A stretch of DNA of 64,000 nucleotides, taken from contig NZ_FNDW01000001.1 of NCBI RefSeq assembly GCF_900099685.1, positions 496,001-560,000 on the forward strand, written 5' to 3'. Positions 54,468-62,586 of this stretch are shown here, one piece after another. Within the stretch, counting starts at the first letter, position 1. Each line of letters starts with the position of its first letter. Source of the stretch: Chryseobacterium taeanense (GTDB taxonomy: Bacteria > Bacteroidota > Bacteroidia > Flavobacteriales > Weeksellaceae). The translations under genes were made by a program, and so were the position numbers. Below the pieces are notes generated by a model, which saw only the letters and a program-made list of their open reading frames with translations, searched no databases and was not told where the DNA came from.

Positions 54468-55360
54468 TGAAAATATTATTTACAGGAGCCAACGGATTTT
54501 TGGGCAGAAACGTAATTCCGATTCTGAAGGAAAAATCTTTTCAAGTGAAAACTTGTGGTACCCATGATGCAGATTATGTATTCGATATTTCTGAAAAAGT
54601 TTTGCAGATAAACGAAAAGTTTGATATTATTTTTCATGCCGCAGGTAAGGCTCATTGTATCCCCAAAACTAATGATGAAGAAAAACAATTCTATAATGTA
54701 AATTTTGAAGGAACTAAAAATCTCTGCAGATCATTAGAGAATAATACGCCCCAGATTTTTATATTTGTTAGTACCGTAGCTGTGTATGGTGACGATTTCG
54801 GTGAAGATATCAGTGAAGATTTTCCTTTGGAAGGATGTACGCCTTATGCTAAAAGTAAGATCATGGCTGAAAAATTTCTCGAAGAATGGTGTGAGAATTA
54901 TAATGTAAAGCTCTTTATCTTCAGAGCTCCATTAATTGTGGGACCTAATCCGCCGGGAAATCTGGGAGATATGATGAAGGCTATCAAGAAAGGAACGTAT
55001 TTTAATATCGGAGGAGGAAAAGCTAAGAAAAGCTTATTATGGGTAGAAGATTTTGCTGAACTTACCTATCGCTCAATAACGCATTCCGGAGGTGTTTATA
55101 ATGTATGTGATGACTTTAGTCCAAATTTTAAAGAAATTGCAGAAAAAATTTCATCTTTGTTAAGAAAGAAAGCTCCAAAGAATATACCGTTCATTATAGC
55201 AAAGCTAATGGCCTTAGGAGGAGATTTATTGGGAAATAAAGCACCCATAAATTCTCATAAATTAAATAAAATAATTAAGGATTTAACATTTTCAAACACA
55301 AAAATAAAAAGAGAAATGGATTTCTCACCCACAAATGTCATGGAAAAATTTCAAATTTAA
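54467..55360 (+). CDS. NAD-dependent epimerase/dehydratase (SDR), possible WbpV-like 4-reductase
   Basis: The 297-residue SDR starts with GTG, overlapping the previous stop (TAGTG), and begins MKILFTGANGFLGRNVIPIL. It has FVSTVAVYGDDFGEDIS and the catalytic YAKSKIMAEKF. The next gene is a WecA-type transferase, as for WbpV and WbpL in P. aeruginosa. It may reduce UDP-4-keto-6-deoxy-GlcNAc to UDP-QuiNAc or UDP-FucNAc. The specific product is inferred from context. Confidence 0.85.
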   Translation: MKILFTGANGFLGRNVIPILKEKSFQVKTCGTHDADYVFDISEKVLQINEKFDIIFHAAGKAHCIPKTNDEEKQFYNVNFEGTKNLCRSLENNTPQIFIFVSTVAVYGDDFGEDISEDFPLEGCTPYAKSKIMAEKFLEEWCENYNVKLFIFRAPLIVGPNPPGNLGDMMKAIKKGTYFNIGGGKAKKSLLWVEDFAELTYRSITHSGGVYNVCDDFSPNFKEIAEKISSLLRKKAPKNIPFIIAKLMALGGDLLGNKAPINSHKLNKIIKDLTFSNTKIKREMDFSPTNVMEKFQI

Positions 55361-55363
55361 CTT

Positions 55364-56335
55364 ATGGAGTTCATACTAATTACCATATTACTTTTCGCTG
55401 CAATTTTAATTTATTTCAAAATTGCTGATAAATACAATATTATCGATAAACCCAATCATAGAAGTGCACATTCACAAATTACACTCAGAGGCGGAGGGAT
55501 TATTTTTCCGATAGCCTTTGTTATTTTTTGTCTTTTCAATTTTAAAGAAGCCATGGAGACGTACTGGTCCTTCGGTCTCGGACTGGTCGCTATATGTCTT
55601 GTAAGCTTTATGGATGATGTCAAAAATTTGTCAGGCAAAATAAGAATTTCCGTTCATTTCATCTCGGTTGTTCTTTTACTTTATTTCACGAAAACATTTA
55701 GCTTGTTTCCGTTGTGGACATGGCCGGTCTTCTTCATAATGACCATAGGAACACTCAATGCCTATAATTTTATGGATGGTATTAACGGTATGACGGCGGC
55801 TTATACTTTAGTCACGCTACTCACACTTCTTTACATTAATCATGATATTGTTCTTTTTACCCAAGAGGATTTTATCGTTTATGCAATTTTGGCTTCTTTG
55901 GTTTTTCTGTTCTTTAACTTTAGAAAAAAAGCCAAATGCTTTGCAGGAGACGTGGGAAGTATGGGAATAGGGTTTTGGATAATAGCACTTATTACCCTCC
56001 TTATTATGAAAACTCATGACTACAAATATATTCTGCTGTTTTCAGTTTACGGGATAGAAGTCGTGCTGACAATTATTGAAAGATTGTACCTCAGAGAAAA
56101 TATTTTTGAGGCTCACAGAAGACATTTGTACCAGCTGCTTGCCAATGAGAAAAAAGTGCCACATCTTGTGATAAGCAGCATCTATGCAATTGCCCAGTTA
56201 CTGATTAATGTTTTTTTGATTTTTTCAAATTTACCGCTTGGTATCATTATTTTAATTATATTTATCCCGAGTGGAAGTATATATTTAATCTTCAAACTAA
56301 GCCTGAAAAAGAAATTTCAATCTGTAATTAAATAA
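55364..56335 (+). CDS. Undecaprenyl-phosphate sugar-1-phosphate transferase, WecA/WbpL type
   Basis: The 323-residue membrane protein has about ten helices and the MraY/WecA-family motifs: FMDDVKNLSGKIR (about 85-97), NAYNFMDGINGM (about 132-143), FAGDVGSMGIGFW and EAHRRHLYQLL. It transfers a sugar-1-phosphate from a UDP-sugar to undecaprenyl phosphate and so starts the repeat unit. A WbpM-type dehydratase and an adjacent SDR suggest QuiNAc or D-FucNAc as first sugar. It lies four bases after the SDR gene. Confidence 0.93.
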   Translation: MEFILITILLFAAILIYFKIADKYNIIDKPNHRSAHSQITLRGGGIIFPIAFVIFCLFNFKEAMETYWSFGLGLVAICLVSFMDDVKNLSGKIRISVHFISVVLLLYFTKTFSLFPLWTWPVFFIMTIGTLNAYNFMDGINGMTAAYTLVTLLTLLYINHDIVLFTQEDFIVYAILASLVFLFFNFRKKAKCFAGDVGSMGIGFWIIALITLLIMKTHDYKYILLFSVYGIEVVLTIIERLYLRENIFEAHRRHLYQLLANEKKVPHLVISSIYAIAQLLINVFLIFSNLPLGIIILIIFIPSGSIYLIFKLSLKKKFQSVIK

Positions 56336-56338
56336 AAT

Positions 56339-56878
56339 ATGAAAATAAAAGAAACTCCTTTAAAAGATTGCTACATCATTGAACCTACGATTATTGAAGA
56401 TGAAAGAGGCTACTTTTTTGAGAAATTCAATGAAAGAAAATTCGAGGAGCTTACCGGAATGAATGGACATTTTGTACAGGATAATATTTCCAAATCTTCC
56501 TATGGAGTAATTCGGGGGGTACATTTGCAGCAGGGAGAACATGCGCAGGCAAAATTGGTTTCATGCCTAGAAGGGAAAGTTTGGGATGTGGCCGTTGATA
56601 TGAGAGAAGACTCGCCGACATTTGGCAAGTGGTTCGGGATTGAACTTACAGCAGAAAATAAAGTTCAGCTTTATGTACCAAGAGGCTTTGGACACGGTTT
56701 TTCAGTTTTGAGTGAAACTGCAATTTTCTCTTATAAATGTGATAATTTCTATCATAAAGAATCAGAGAGAGGAATCTTATATAATGATCCGGATTTGAAT
56801 ATTGACTGGAAGATTGACCCAAGCGATGCTATGCTTTCCGAAAAAGATAAAAAGCTTTCCAGTTTTATTATAAAATAA
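56339..56878 (+). CDS. rfbC: dTDP-4-dehydrorhamnose 3,5-epimerase
   Basis: The 179-residue cupin has DERGYFFEKFNERKFEELTG (about 22-41), DNISKSSYGVIRGVHLQQGE, catalytic His in GVHLQ, WDVAVDMREDSPTFGKWFG and VPRGFGHGFSVLSE. It is the third-step type enzyme in dTDP-L-rhamnose synthesis. rfbA, rfbB and rfbD are absent from the window, so they must be elsewhere or the enzyme serves another dTDP sugar. It ends the locus. Confidence 0.92.
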   Translation: MKIKETPLKDCYIIEPTIIEDERGYFFEKFNERKFEELTGMNGHFVQDNISKSSYGVIRGVHLQQGEHAQAKLVSCLEGKVWDVAVDMREDSPTFGKWFGIELTAENKVQLYVPRGFGHGFSVLSETAIFSYKCDNFYHKESERGILYNDPDLNIDWKIDPSDAMLSEKDKKLSSFIIK

Positions 56879-56896
56879 ATTTTACATCAAATACTA

Positions 56897-56929
56897 AAAA
56901 CCACTTATTGAGAGTGGTTTTATTTTTTT
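56897..56929 (+). terminator. Rho-independent terminator closing the polysaccharide locus
   Basis: AAAACCACT (56897-56905) pairs with AGTGGTTTT (56913-56921), followed by a long T-run. Confidence 0.85.
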
Positions 56930-56952
56930 AATCCATACTCTTCAATATTTCG

Positions 56953-56960
56953 TATCTTTG
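56953..56960 (+). promoter_or_regulatory. Putative -7 element (TATCTTTG) for rimO
   Basis: It is an exact TAnnTTTG match 19 bases before the rimO ATG. Confidence 0.55.
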
Positions 56961-56979
56961 CAAACTCAAAATCAAAAAG

Positions 56980-58281
56980 ATGCGTACAAAATCTGTAGGA
57001 AAGAAGAAAATCAATGTGGTAACGCTTGGATGTTCCAAAAACGTTTATGATTCCGAAGTTTTGATGAGCCAGCTGAAAGCCAACGGGAAAGAAGTTGTTC
57101 ATGAAGACAGAGGAGATATTGTAGTAATCAATACCTGCGGATTTATAGATAATGCAAAAGAAGAATCGATCAATACAATTCTAGATTATGTTGAGGCTAA
57201 AAACAGAGGAGAAGTAGAGAAAGTTTTTGTTACGGGTTGCCTTTCAGAAAGATATAAGCCAGATTTGATAAGAGAAATTCCTGATGTCGATCAGTATTTC
57301 GGAACAAGAGATCTTCCCATTTTACTGAAACATCTTGGTGCAGATTATAAGCATGAGTTGGTGGGTGAAAGACTAACGACGACCCCAAAGCATTACGCTT
57401 ACCTGAAAATTTCAGAAGGCTGTGACAGACCCTGCTCCTTTTGTGCGATTCCTTTGATGCGAGGAGGGCATGTTTCCACACCCATAGAAAAATTGGTTTC
57501 CGAAGCACAAAAGCTTGCTAAAAAAGGGACAAAAGAACTGATTTTAATTGCTCAGGATCTTACCTATTACGGTTTAGATATTTATAAAAAGAGGGCGCTC
57601 GGAGATTTATTAAAAGAATTGGTAAAAGTTGAAGGAATTGAATGGATTCGTCTTCATTATGCTTTTCCAAGTGGCTTTCCGGAAGATGTTCTTGATATCA
57701 TCCGTGAAGAACCAAAAGTATGTAATTATATAGATATTCCTCTGCAACATATCAATTCAGATTTACTGAAGTCAATGAAAAGAGGAACGACTCACGAGAA
57801 GACTAATACGTTACTGACAAAGTTCAGAGAGAAAGTTCCTGATATGGCAATCAGAACTACCCTTATTGTCGGATATCCTGGAGAAACGGAAGAGATATTT
57901 CAGGAACTCAAAGATTGGGTGAAATCACAAAAATTTGACAGATTGGGATGCTTTACCTATTCTCATGAAGAAAATACAGGCGCTTACATTTTACAGGACG
58001 ATATCCCGCAAGAAGTAAAAGAAGCAAGAGTGGAAGAAATCATGGAGATTCAGTCACAGATTTCCTGGGAAAAAAATCAGGAAAAAATCGGAAAAGTCTA
58101 CAAATGTATTTTTGACCGTAAAGAAGGAAATTATTTTGTCGGAAGAACAGAATATGATTCTCCTGATGTAGATAACACCGTATTGGTACCTGCCGAAAAT
58201 ACTTATATTTCAATCGGAGATTTTGCTGAGGTAAAAATCACTTCTGCAGAAGAATTTGATCTTTACGGAGAACTGATATAG
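56980..58281 (+). CDS. rimO: Ribosomal protein S12 methylthiotransferase RimO
   Basis: The 433-residue radical SAM enzyme has an N-terminal UPF0004 domain with three Cys (TLGCSKNVYDSE, INTCGFIDNAKEES, TGCLSERY), the radical SAM CxxxCxxC (CDRPCSFC, about 148-155), and a C-terminal TRAM domain (about 370-433). It adds a methylthio group to Asp of ribosomal protein S12. The SKNVYDSE variant is typical of RimO rather than MiaB. It is transcribed alone. Confidence 0.95.
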   Translation: MRTKSVGKKKINVVTLGCSKNVYDSEVLMSQLKANGKEVVHEDRGDIVVINTCGFIDNAKEESINTILDYVEAKNRGEVEKVFVTGCLSERYKPDLIREIPDVDQYFGTRDLPILLKHLGADYKHELVGERLTTTPKHYAYLKISEGCDRPCSFCAIPLMRGGHVSTPIEKLVSEAQKLAKKGTKELILIAQDLTYYGLDIYKKRALGDLLKELVKVEGIEWIRLHYAFPSGFPEDVLDIIREEPKVCNYIDIPLQHINSDLLKSMKRGTTHEKTNTLLTKFREKVPDMAIRTTLIVGYPGETEEIFQELKDWVKSQKFDRLGCFTYSHEENTGAYILQDDIPQEVKEARVEEIMEIQSQISWEKNQEKIGKVYKCIFDRKEGNYFVGRTEYDSPDVDNTVLVPAENTYISIGDFAEVKITSAEEFDLYGELI

Positions 58282-58310
58282 AAATTTAGTTTAAGTAATC
58301 TTAAGATATG

Positions 58311-58373
58311 AATTAACATCCTGAGTAAATACACACAGTAATAATGCAGTTTTAATCATTCAGGATGTTAATT
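58311..58373. repeat. Perfect 14-bp inverted repeat after rimO
   Basis: AATTAACATCCTGA (58311-58324) is the exact complement of TCAGGATGTTAATT (58360-58373), with a 35-base spacer. It may be a terminator with a long loop (ATTTTTA follows) or a small mobile-type repeat. The rest of the gap up to 58545 contains TAAATTTG at 58410-58417, a possible -7 element. Confidence 0.6.
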
Positions 58374-58545
58374 ATTTTTATTTTATTAAATAGTTACATA
58401 ATAATATATTAAATTTGTTGCTTGTTGGGTTTGCCAATGCTTATCTGCTAACAATCAGATTAAATCTAAAATAAACTTTTTTTTTACTCGAAACTTGAAC
58501 AGGTTGGTTTCGGAATTAATGAATTTATTTAAATACTAAAACCGT

Positions 58546-59214
58546 ATGAAAAAAAAATTATTAATAGCTTTTTTGCTAGTAGGATTCTTTCCATTAGTTT
58601 ATGCCCAACAGGGACGAGTTGGGATTAATACCGTTACTCCCGCTGCAACATTCGATGTGCAGACTAACACATCCAACAACTCCTTGCCAGACGCAGTATT
58701 GGTTCCTCGTATGACAAGAGCTCAGCTGGAAGCCAAAAACGCAGCCTATACAAACGGTACAGGTGCTGCCAATCAGAATGGAGCATTAGTATTTATTAGT
58801 GATGTTACAAACGGAACAGGAACAGGTAAAACGGTAAATGTTCAGGCAAAAGGATTCTATTATTATGATGCGCCCAATAGTGTTTGGGTAGCGGTAACTC
58901 CAAATTTGAAAGTATCGGTAGGAACCGGCGAAACACCAACCAATACATTTGTGGGTACTTCTCAGGTTTATGCCATCAAAGGTTCATTCAGTGCAAGTGG
59001 AACTTCTTCTTCTGTTAGCATTCCTTCACCTTCCGGGATGACTTCATTGTATTCGATTACCATTTATAAAGCAGGATCAGGACTTGTATATGACAGAAGC
59101 TTATATTCTTACAATATCACATCAACTCCTAATAACGCTGTTACAGGTTCACCAAGTATGTCTGTGATATATCCTGTGGGTAATTACGATTACGTTATGG
59201 AATATCTAAAATAA
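58546..59214 (+). CDS. Secreted protein of unknown function with VGINTxTP start
   Basis: The 222-residue protein has a signal peptide (MKKKLLIAFLLVGFFPLVYA). The mature start RVGINTVTPAATFDVQ is a motif shared by many secreted flavobacterial proteins. It is followed by LVPRMTRAQLEAKNAAY and KGFYYYDAPNSVWVAVTPN, which resemble a small repeated beta domain found in these proteins. The second half is rich in Ser, Thr and Gly. No C-terminal T9SS domain is evident. It may be a surface or matrix protein. Confidence 0.75.
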   Translation: MKKKLLIAFLLVGFFPLVYAQQGRVGINTVTPAATFDVQTNTSNNSLPDAVLVPRMTRAQLEAKNAAYTNGTGAANQNGALVFISDVTNGTGTGKTVNVQAKGFYYYDAPNSVWVAVTPNLKVSVGTGETPTNTFVGTSQVYAIKGSFSASGTSSSVSIPSPSGMTSLYSITIYKAGSGLVYDRSLYSYNITSTPNNAVTGSPSMSVIYPVGNYDYVMEYLK

Positions 59215-59539
59215 TTTATACATTAAATTTTAATTTATAAATATTTAGATGGATGAAATGATGTATATTTTACTGAAAGTAAAAATACTTAATGTATTGG
59301 ATTGTAGTGCTTTATTGTTTTTGAAATAGGATTTTTAGCAGTCATTAAGTTAAATTTATTAACTTTTTGATGGTTTTTTTAACATATTTTAACAATGTAG
59401 TTTAAATGACTTATAATCAGTCTATTGAATTTAATATTAACAAAATATTTAGATTTAATTAACATTTATTAACATACAAAATAGGTGCTTTAAAAGATTC
59501 CTGATACATTTGCCAAGTCAAAACCAATAAAAGTTCAAA
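59215..59539. other. 325-base gap, AT-rich, no gene seen
   Basis: The stretch holds AT-rich DNA with repeated TTAACATT and ATTAAC words. TACATTTG at 59505-59512 fits the -7 consensus and lies 27 bases before the RlpA-like gene. No coding frame or hairpin with a T-run is evident. Confidence 0.5.
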
Positions 59540-59911
59540 ATGATGAAAAGATTCATTCTCGTAATCATAATGATGATTTCAACCCTTGGTGTTTATTCGT
59601 TCAAAATGAATGCCATAGATGCGAAAAAAACAAGTTATGCATCGTACTACCACGATAAATTTAACGGTAGAAAAACTGCCAGCGGAGAAATTTTTGATAA
59701 CGCAAAGTTTACCGCAGCAAACAGAACGCTTCCTTTTGGAACAAACGTTAAGGTAACTAACCTGAATAATGGTAAAGAGGTGATTGTGAAAATTAATGAT
59801 AGAGGACCTTACCATTCGTCAAGAGTTTTAGATATGTCTAAAGCTGCGTTCGATGAAATCGGAGATATCAATAGAGGTACAATTCCGGTGGAATATGAAA
59901 TTGTCGATTAA
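59540..59911 (+). CDS. RlpA-like septal ring/lytic transglycosylase family protein
   Basis: The 123-residue protein has an N-terminal signal peptide (MMKRFILVIIMMISTLGVYS), then a double-psi beta-barrel (about 33-123): SYYHDKFNGRKTASGEIFDN, AANRTLPFGTNVKVTNLNNG and VIVKINDRGPYHSSRVLDMS. The Asp in NDRGPY is the family's key acidic residue. RlpA of P. aeruginosa cleaves naked glycan strands; this protein has no SPOR domain, so septal targeting is less certain. A bidirectional terminator follows. Confidence 0.9.
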   Translation: MMKRFILVIIMMISTLGVYSFKMNAIDAKKTSYASYYHDKFNGRKTASGEIFDNAKFTAANRTLPFGTNVKVTNLNNGKEVIVKINDRGPYHSSRVLDMSKAAFDEIGDINRGTIPVEYEIVD

Positions 59912-59929
59912 TCTTATGATTTAAATTAC

Positions 59930-59957
59930 AAAAGCCAACTGACTAAGTTGGCTTTTT
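59930..59957. terminator. Bidirectional terminator between RlpA-like gene and xth
   Basis: AAAAGCCAACT (59930-59940) pairs perfectly with AGTTGGCTTTT (59946-59956). It sits between convergent genes and can serve both. Confidence 0.85.
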
Positions 59958-59976
59958 TGTTTTCGCCAAGGAAAAA

Positions 59977-60741
59977 TTATATATTGATTTCCACAAGAGC
60001 AGGACAATGATCCGAGTGTACCGCTTCTTTTAAAATAACCGCTCTGGAGAGTTTGTCTTTTAAAATATAAGAAGTAAAATTATAATCGAGTCTCCAGCCT
60101 TTATTTTTTTCTCTGGAATTTTGTCTGTAGCTCCACCAGGTATAGTTATCTGGCTCGTTATTAAAGAACCTGAAACTGTCGATTAATTCACATTCGTTAA
60201 TAAAATTGGTCATCCATTCTCTTTCCATTGGTAAAAAGCCGGAAACATTCTTTAGACGAACCGGATCATGAATATCAATAGCTTCATGACAAATATTGAA
60301 ATCACCTGAGATGATAAGGTTAGGGATCTCTTTTCTTAAATTTTTGATGTATTCCAAAAAATCGTGACAGAATTGCATCTTAAATTCCAATCGCTCAATA
60401 TTAGAAGCAGATGGAACATAAACTGAAATAGCAGAAAATCCGTCAAAATCTGCACGTATGATTCTTCCTTCATTATCATAGCTCTCAATACCGCAGCCGT
60501 ATTCAATATGGTTAGGTTGTGTTTTTGAGGCTATTCCGACTCCGCTGTAGCCTTTCTTTACTGCTGAATGCCAGTAGCTGTGATATCCTAGTTTTTCAAG
60601 ACTTTCGATATCGATCTGGTCGTTTCCTGCTTTACTTTCCTGAATACAGATGATATCAGGATCCGCTGACTTCAGCCAGCCTAGAAAATCTTTGGTAAAA
60701 GCAGCTCGTATTCCGTTTACATTATAAGTGATTAATTTCAT
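59977..60741 (-). CDS. xth: Exodeoxyribonuclease III
   Basis: The 254-residue endonuclease/exonuclease/phosphatase-fold enzyme has MKLITYNVNGIRAAFTKDFL, IICIQESKAGNDQID, SGDFNICHEAIDIHDP, and the C-terminal DYNFTSYILKDK with HSDHCPALVEI. These include the catalytic Glu, Asp-x-Asn and His. It acts in base excision repair at abasic sites. A TATTTTTG element (60753-60746, minus strand) ends four bases before the ATG. Confidence 0.95.
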   Translation of the reverse strand: MKLITYNVNGIRAAFTKDFLGWLKSADPDIICIQESKAGNDQIDIESLEKLGYHSYWHSAVKKGYSGVGIASKTQPNHIEYGCGIESYDNEGRIIRADFDGFSAISVYVPSASNIERLEFKMQFCHDFLEYIKNLRKEIPNLIISGDFNICHEAIDIHDPVRLKNVSGFLPMEREWMTNFINECELIDSFRFFNNEPDNYTWWSYRQNSREKNKGWRLDYNFTSYILKDKLSRAVILKEAVHSDHCPALVEINI

Positions 60742-60745
60742 GCTT

Positions 60746-60753
60746 CAAAAATA
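60746..60753 (-). promoter_or_regulatory. Putative -7 element (TATTTTTG, minus strand) directly before xth
   Basis: It matches TAnnTTTG on the minus strand with four bases between it and the ATG at 60741, so the mRNA would be leaderless. Confidence 0.45.
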
Positions 60754-60756
60754 TTA

Positions 60757-60799
60757 ATAAAAAGGCAGCGGAAAAAATCAAAGATTTTTTCCGCTGCCT
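60757..60799 (-). terminator. Strong Rho-independent terminator of porX
   Basis: On the minus strand AGGCAGCGGAAAAAATC pairs perfectly with GATTTTTTCCGCTGCCT (17 bp, + strand arms 60783-60799 and 60763-60779), followed by T residues. It lies between porX and xth. Confidence 0.9.
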
Positions 60800-60824
60800 G
60801 ATGTTGTTTTTACTATATAAAGAA

Positions 60825-62369
60825 TTATTTGGGTTCCAGGATACTTACCGGAATGATGCATTCTTCCAGTGAAATTCCTCCATGCTGATACGTTTCTTTA
60901 TAATAATTTACAAAGTGATTATAATTCTTTGGATAGGCAAGAAACGTGTTGTTTTTTGCGAAAATATATTTAGAACTTAAATTTCCTTTAGGTAAAAATA
61001 GCTTTTCCGGATTGGTAATTGCCCATACATCGCTGTTGTCATAAGTAAGACTTTTCCCTGTCTTGTAACGGATGTTGGTAGAGGTTTCTCTATCGCCCAC
61101 CACCTTACTTGGTTTTTTTACATATACTGTTCCGTGATCGGTGGTAATAACCAGTTTAAATCCGTTTTCGGCGGCAACTTTAATAATTTTTATTAATGAT
61201 GAATTTTCAAACCAGTTTAAAGTCAGAGATCTGAACGTCTTGTCATCACGGATCAGCTGATCTACAATATGATTATCTGTTTTTGCGTGCGAAAGAATAT
61301 CAATGAAATTATATACAATCACTAACAGATCATTGTTTTTGTGCTGATTAAAATCATCGTAAATTTTACGCTCGAAATCTGCATTTAATACTTTTAGATA
61401 TTTCATGGATTTTGAGCCAAGTCCGATTCTTTTCATCTGATCTTCAAGGAAATCACGCTCGTATTCATTTTTGTTTCCTTCTTCATTATCGTTAAACCAT
61501 TTATCAGGAAAACGTTTTTCAATTTCAGAAGGCATAAGACCTGCAAAAAAGGAGTTTCTTGCATATTGGGTTGCCGTCGGAAGAATACTGTAGTAATAAT
61601 CCTCAGAAATTTTATTATAGTATTTTGTAAATAAAGGTTCAATTACCTTCCACTGATCGTATCGAAGATTGTCGACCATCAACAAAAGAACTTTTTCTTT
61701 TTCTACTTCCGGTTTTATTTTTTCCTTAAAAAGGGTATGGCTCATGATAGGTTTTTCAGAATCATGCAACCAGTCTTCGTAATTATTTTCGATAAATTTC
61801 GCAAACTGAATATTCGCTTCTTCTTTCTGTGACTGCAGCAGATCTGCAAATTCGTTATCAGCCACTTTATCAAATTTAATTTCCCAGTTAAGGATTTTCT
61901 TGTAATATTCTGCCCAATCCTGATAAGTTCTCAGGTAAGAAAGCTCCATAGAAAGATTTCTGAACTCCTGCTGATATTGAAGAATCGTTTTCTGTTCTAC
62001 AAGATTATCCTGCTGAAGGTTTTTCTTTAAAGAAAGCAAAATCTGGTTAGGATTTACCGGTTTCAGAATATAGTCGGCGATCTGAGATCCAATCGCTTCC
62101 TCCATAATGTGTTCCTCCTCACTTTTGGTTACCATCACTATTTTTAAAGAATTATCCTTATCCTTAATCATAGGAATAGCTTCAAGTCCCGATATTCCGG
62201 GCATGTTTTCATCTATAAGTGTTAATGCGAATTTTTCAGAATCCATCAGTTCCAATGCCTCATTCACATTATTTACAGGAGTTACCTGATATCCTTTTTT
62301 TTCAAGGAAAACAATGTGAGGTTTTAGCAAGTCTATTTCATCATCTATCCATAATATCTTTTCCGACAT
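60825..62369 (-). CDS. porX: PorX, T9SS response regulator with PglZ domain
   Basis: The 514-residue protein has a response-regulator receiver domain (about 1-120) with the phosphorylatable Asp53 (TLIDENMPG). A linker follows, then a PglZ/alkaline phosphatase-like domain (about 200-510), including VLLLMVDNLRYDQWK and LVITTDHGTVYVKKPS. PorX controls expression of the type IX secretion system with the sensor PorY and sigma factor SigP in Porphyromonas gingivalis. No sensor kinase gene lies nearby. The T9SS-type lectin at 1838 is a possible cargo. Confidence 0.95.
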   Translation of the reverse strand: MSEKILWIDDEIDLLKPHIVFLEKKGYQVTPVNNVNEALELMDSEKFALTLIDENMPGISGLEAIPMIKDKDNSLKIVMVTKSEEEHIMEEAIGSQIADYILKPVNPNQILLSLKKNLQQDNLVEQKTILQYQQEFRNLSMELSYLRTYQDWAEYYKKILNWEIKFDKVADNEFADLLQSQKEEANIQFAKFIENNYEDWLHDSEKPIMSHTLFKEKIKPEVEKEKVLLLMVDNLRYDQWKVIEPLFTKYYNKISEDYYYSILPTATQYARNSFFAGLMPSEIEKRFPDKWFNDNEEGNKNEYERDFLEDQMKRIGLGSKSMKYLKVLNADFERKIYDDFNQHKNNDLLVIVYNFIDILSHAKTDNHIVDQLIRDDKTFRSLTLNWFENSSLIKIIKVAAENGFKLVITTDHGTVYVKKPSKVVGDRETSTNIRYKTGKSLTYDNSDVWAITNPEKLFLPKGNLSSKYIFAKNNTFLAYPKNYNHFVNYYKETYQHGGISLEECIIPVSILEPK

Positions 62370-62586
62370 AAATTTATTTTTTTACATGGTTATTGTATCA
62401 AATTGCTGACCAACTATAATTAAAATCTGCCAAAATGAACAGTTGTAAAGTTAAATATAAGTTAATGAAAACAACAATATTTCCGGATATTTATTGTCCT
62501 CTCTTTTTATAATTTTTTTTAATGGAGATTTAATGACAGCTAAATTTTAAAATCCCTAAATTTGTTTACTAATTTCAGACGTTTCA

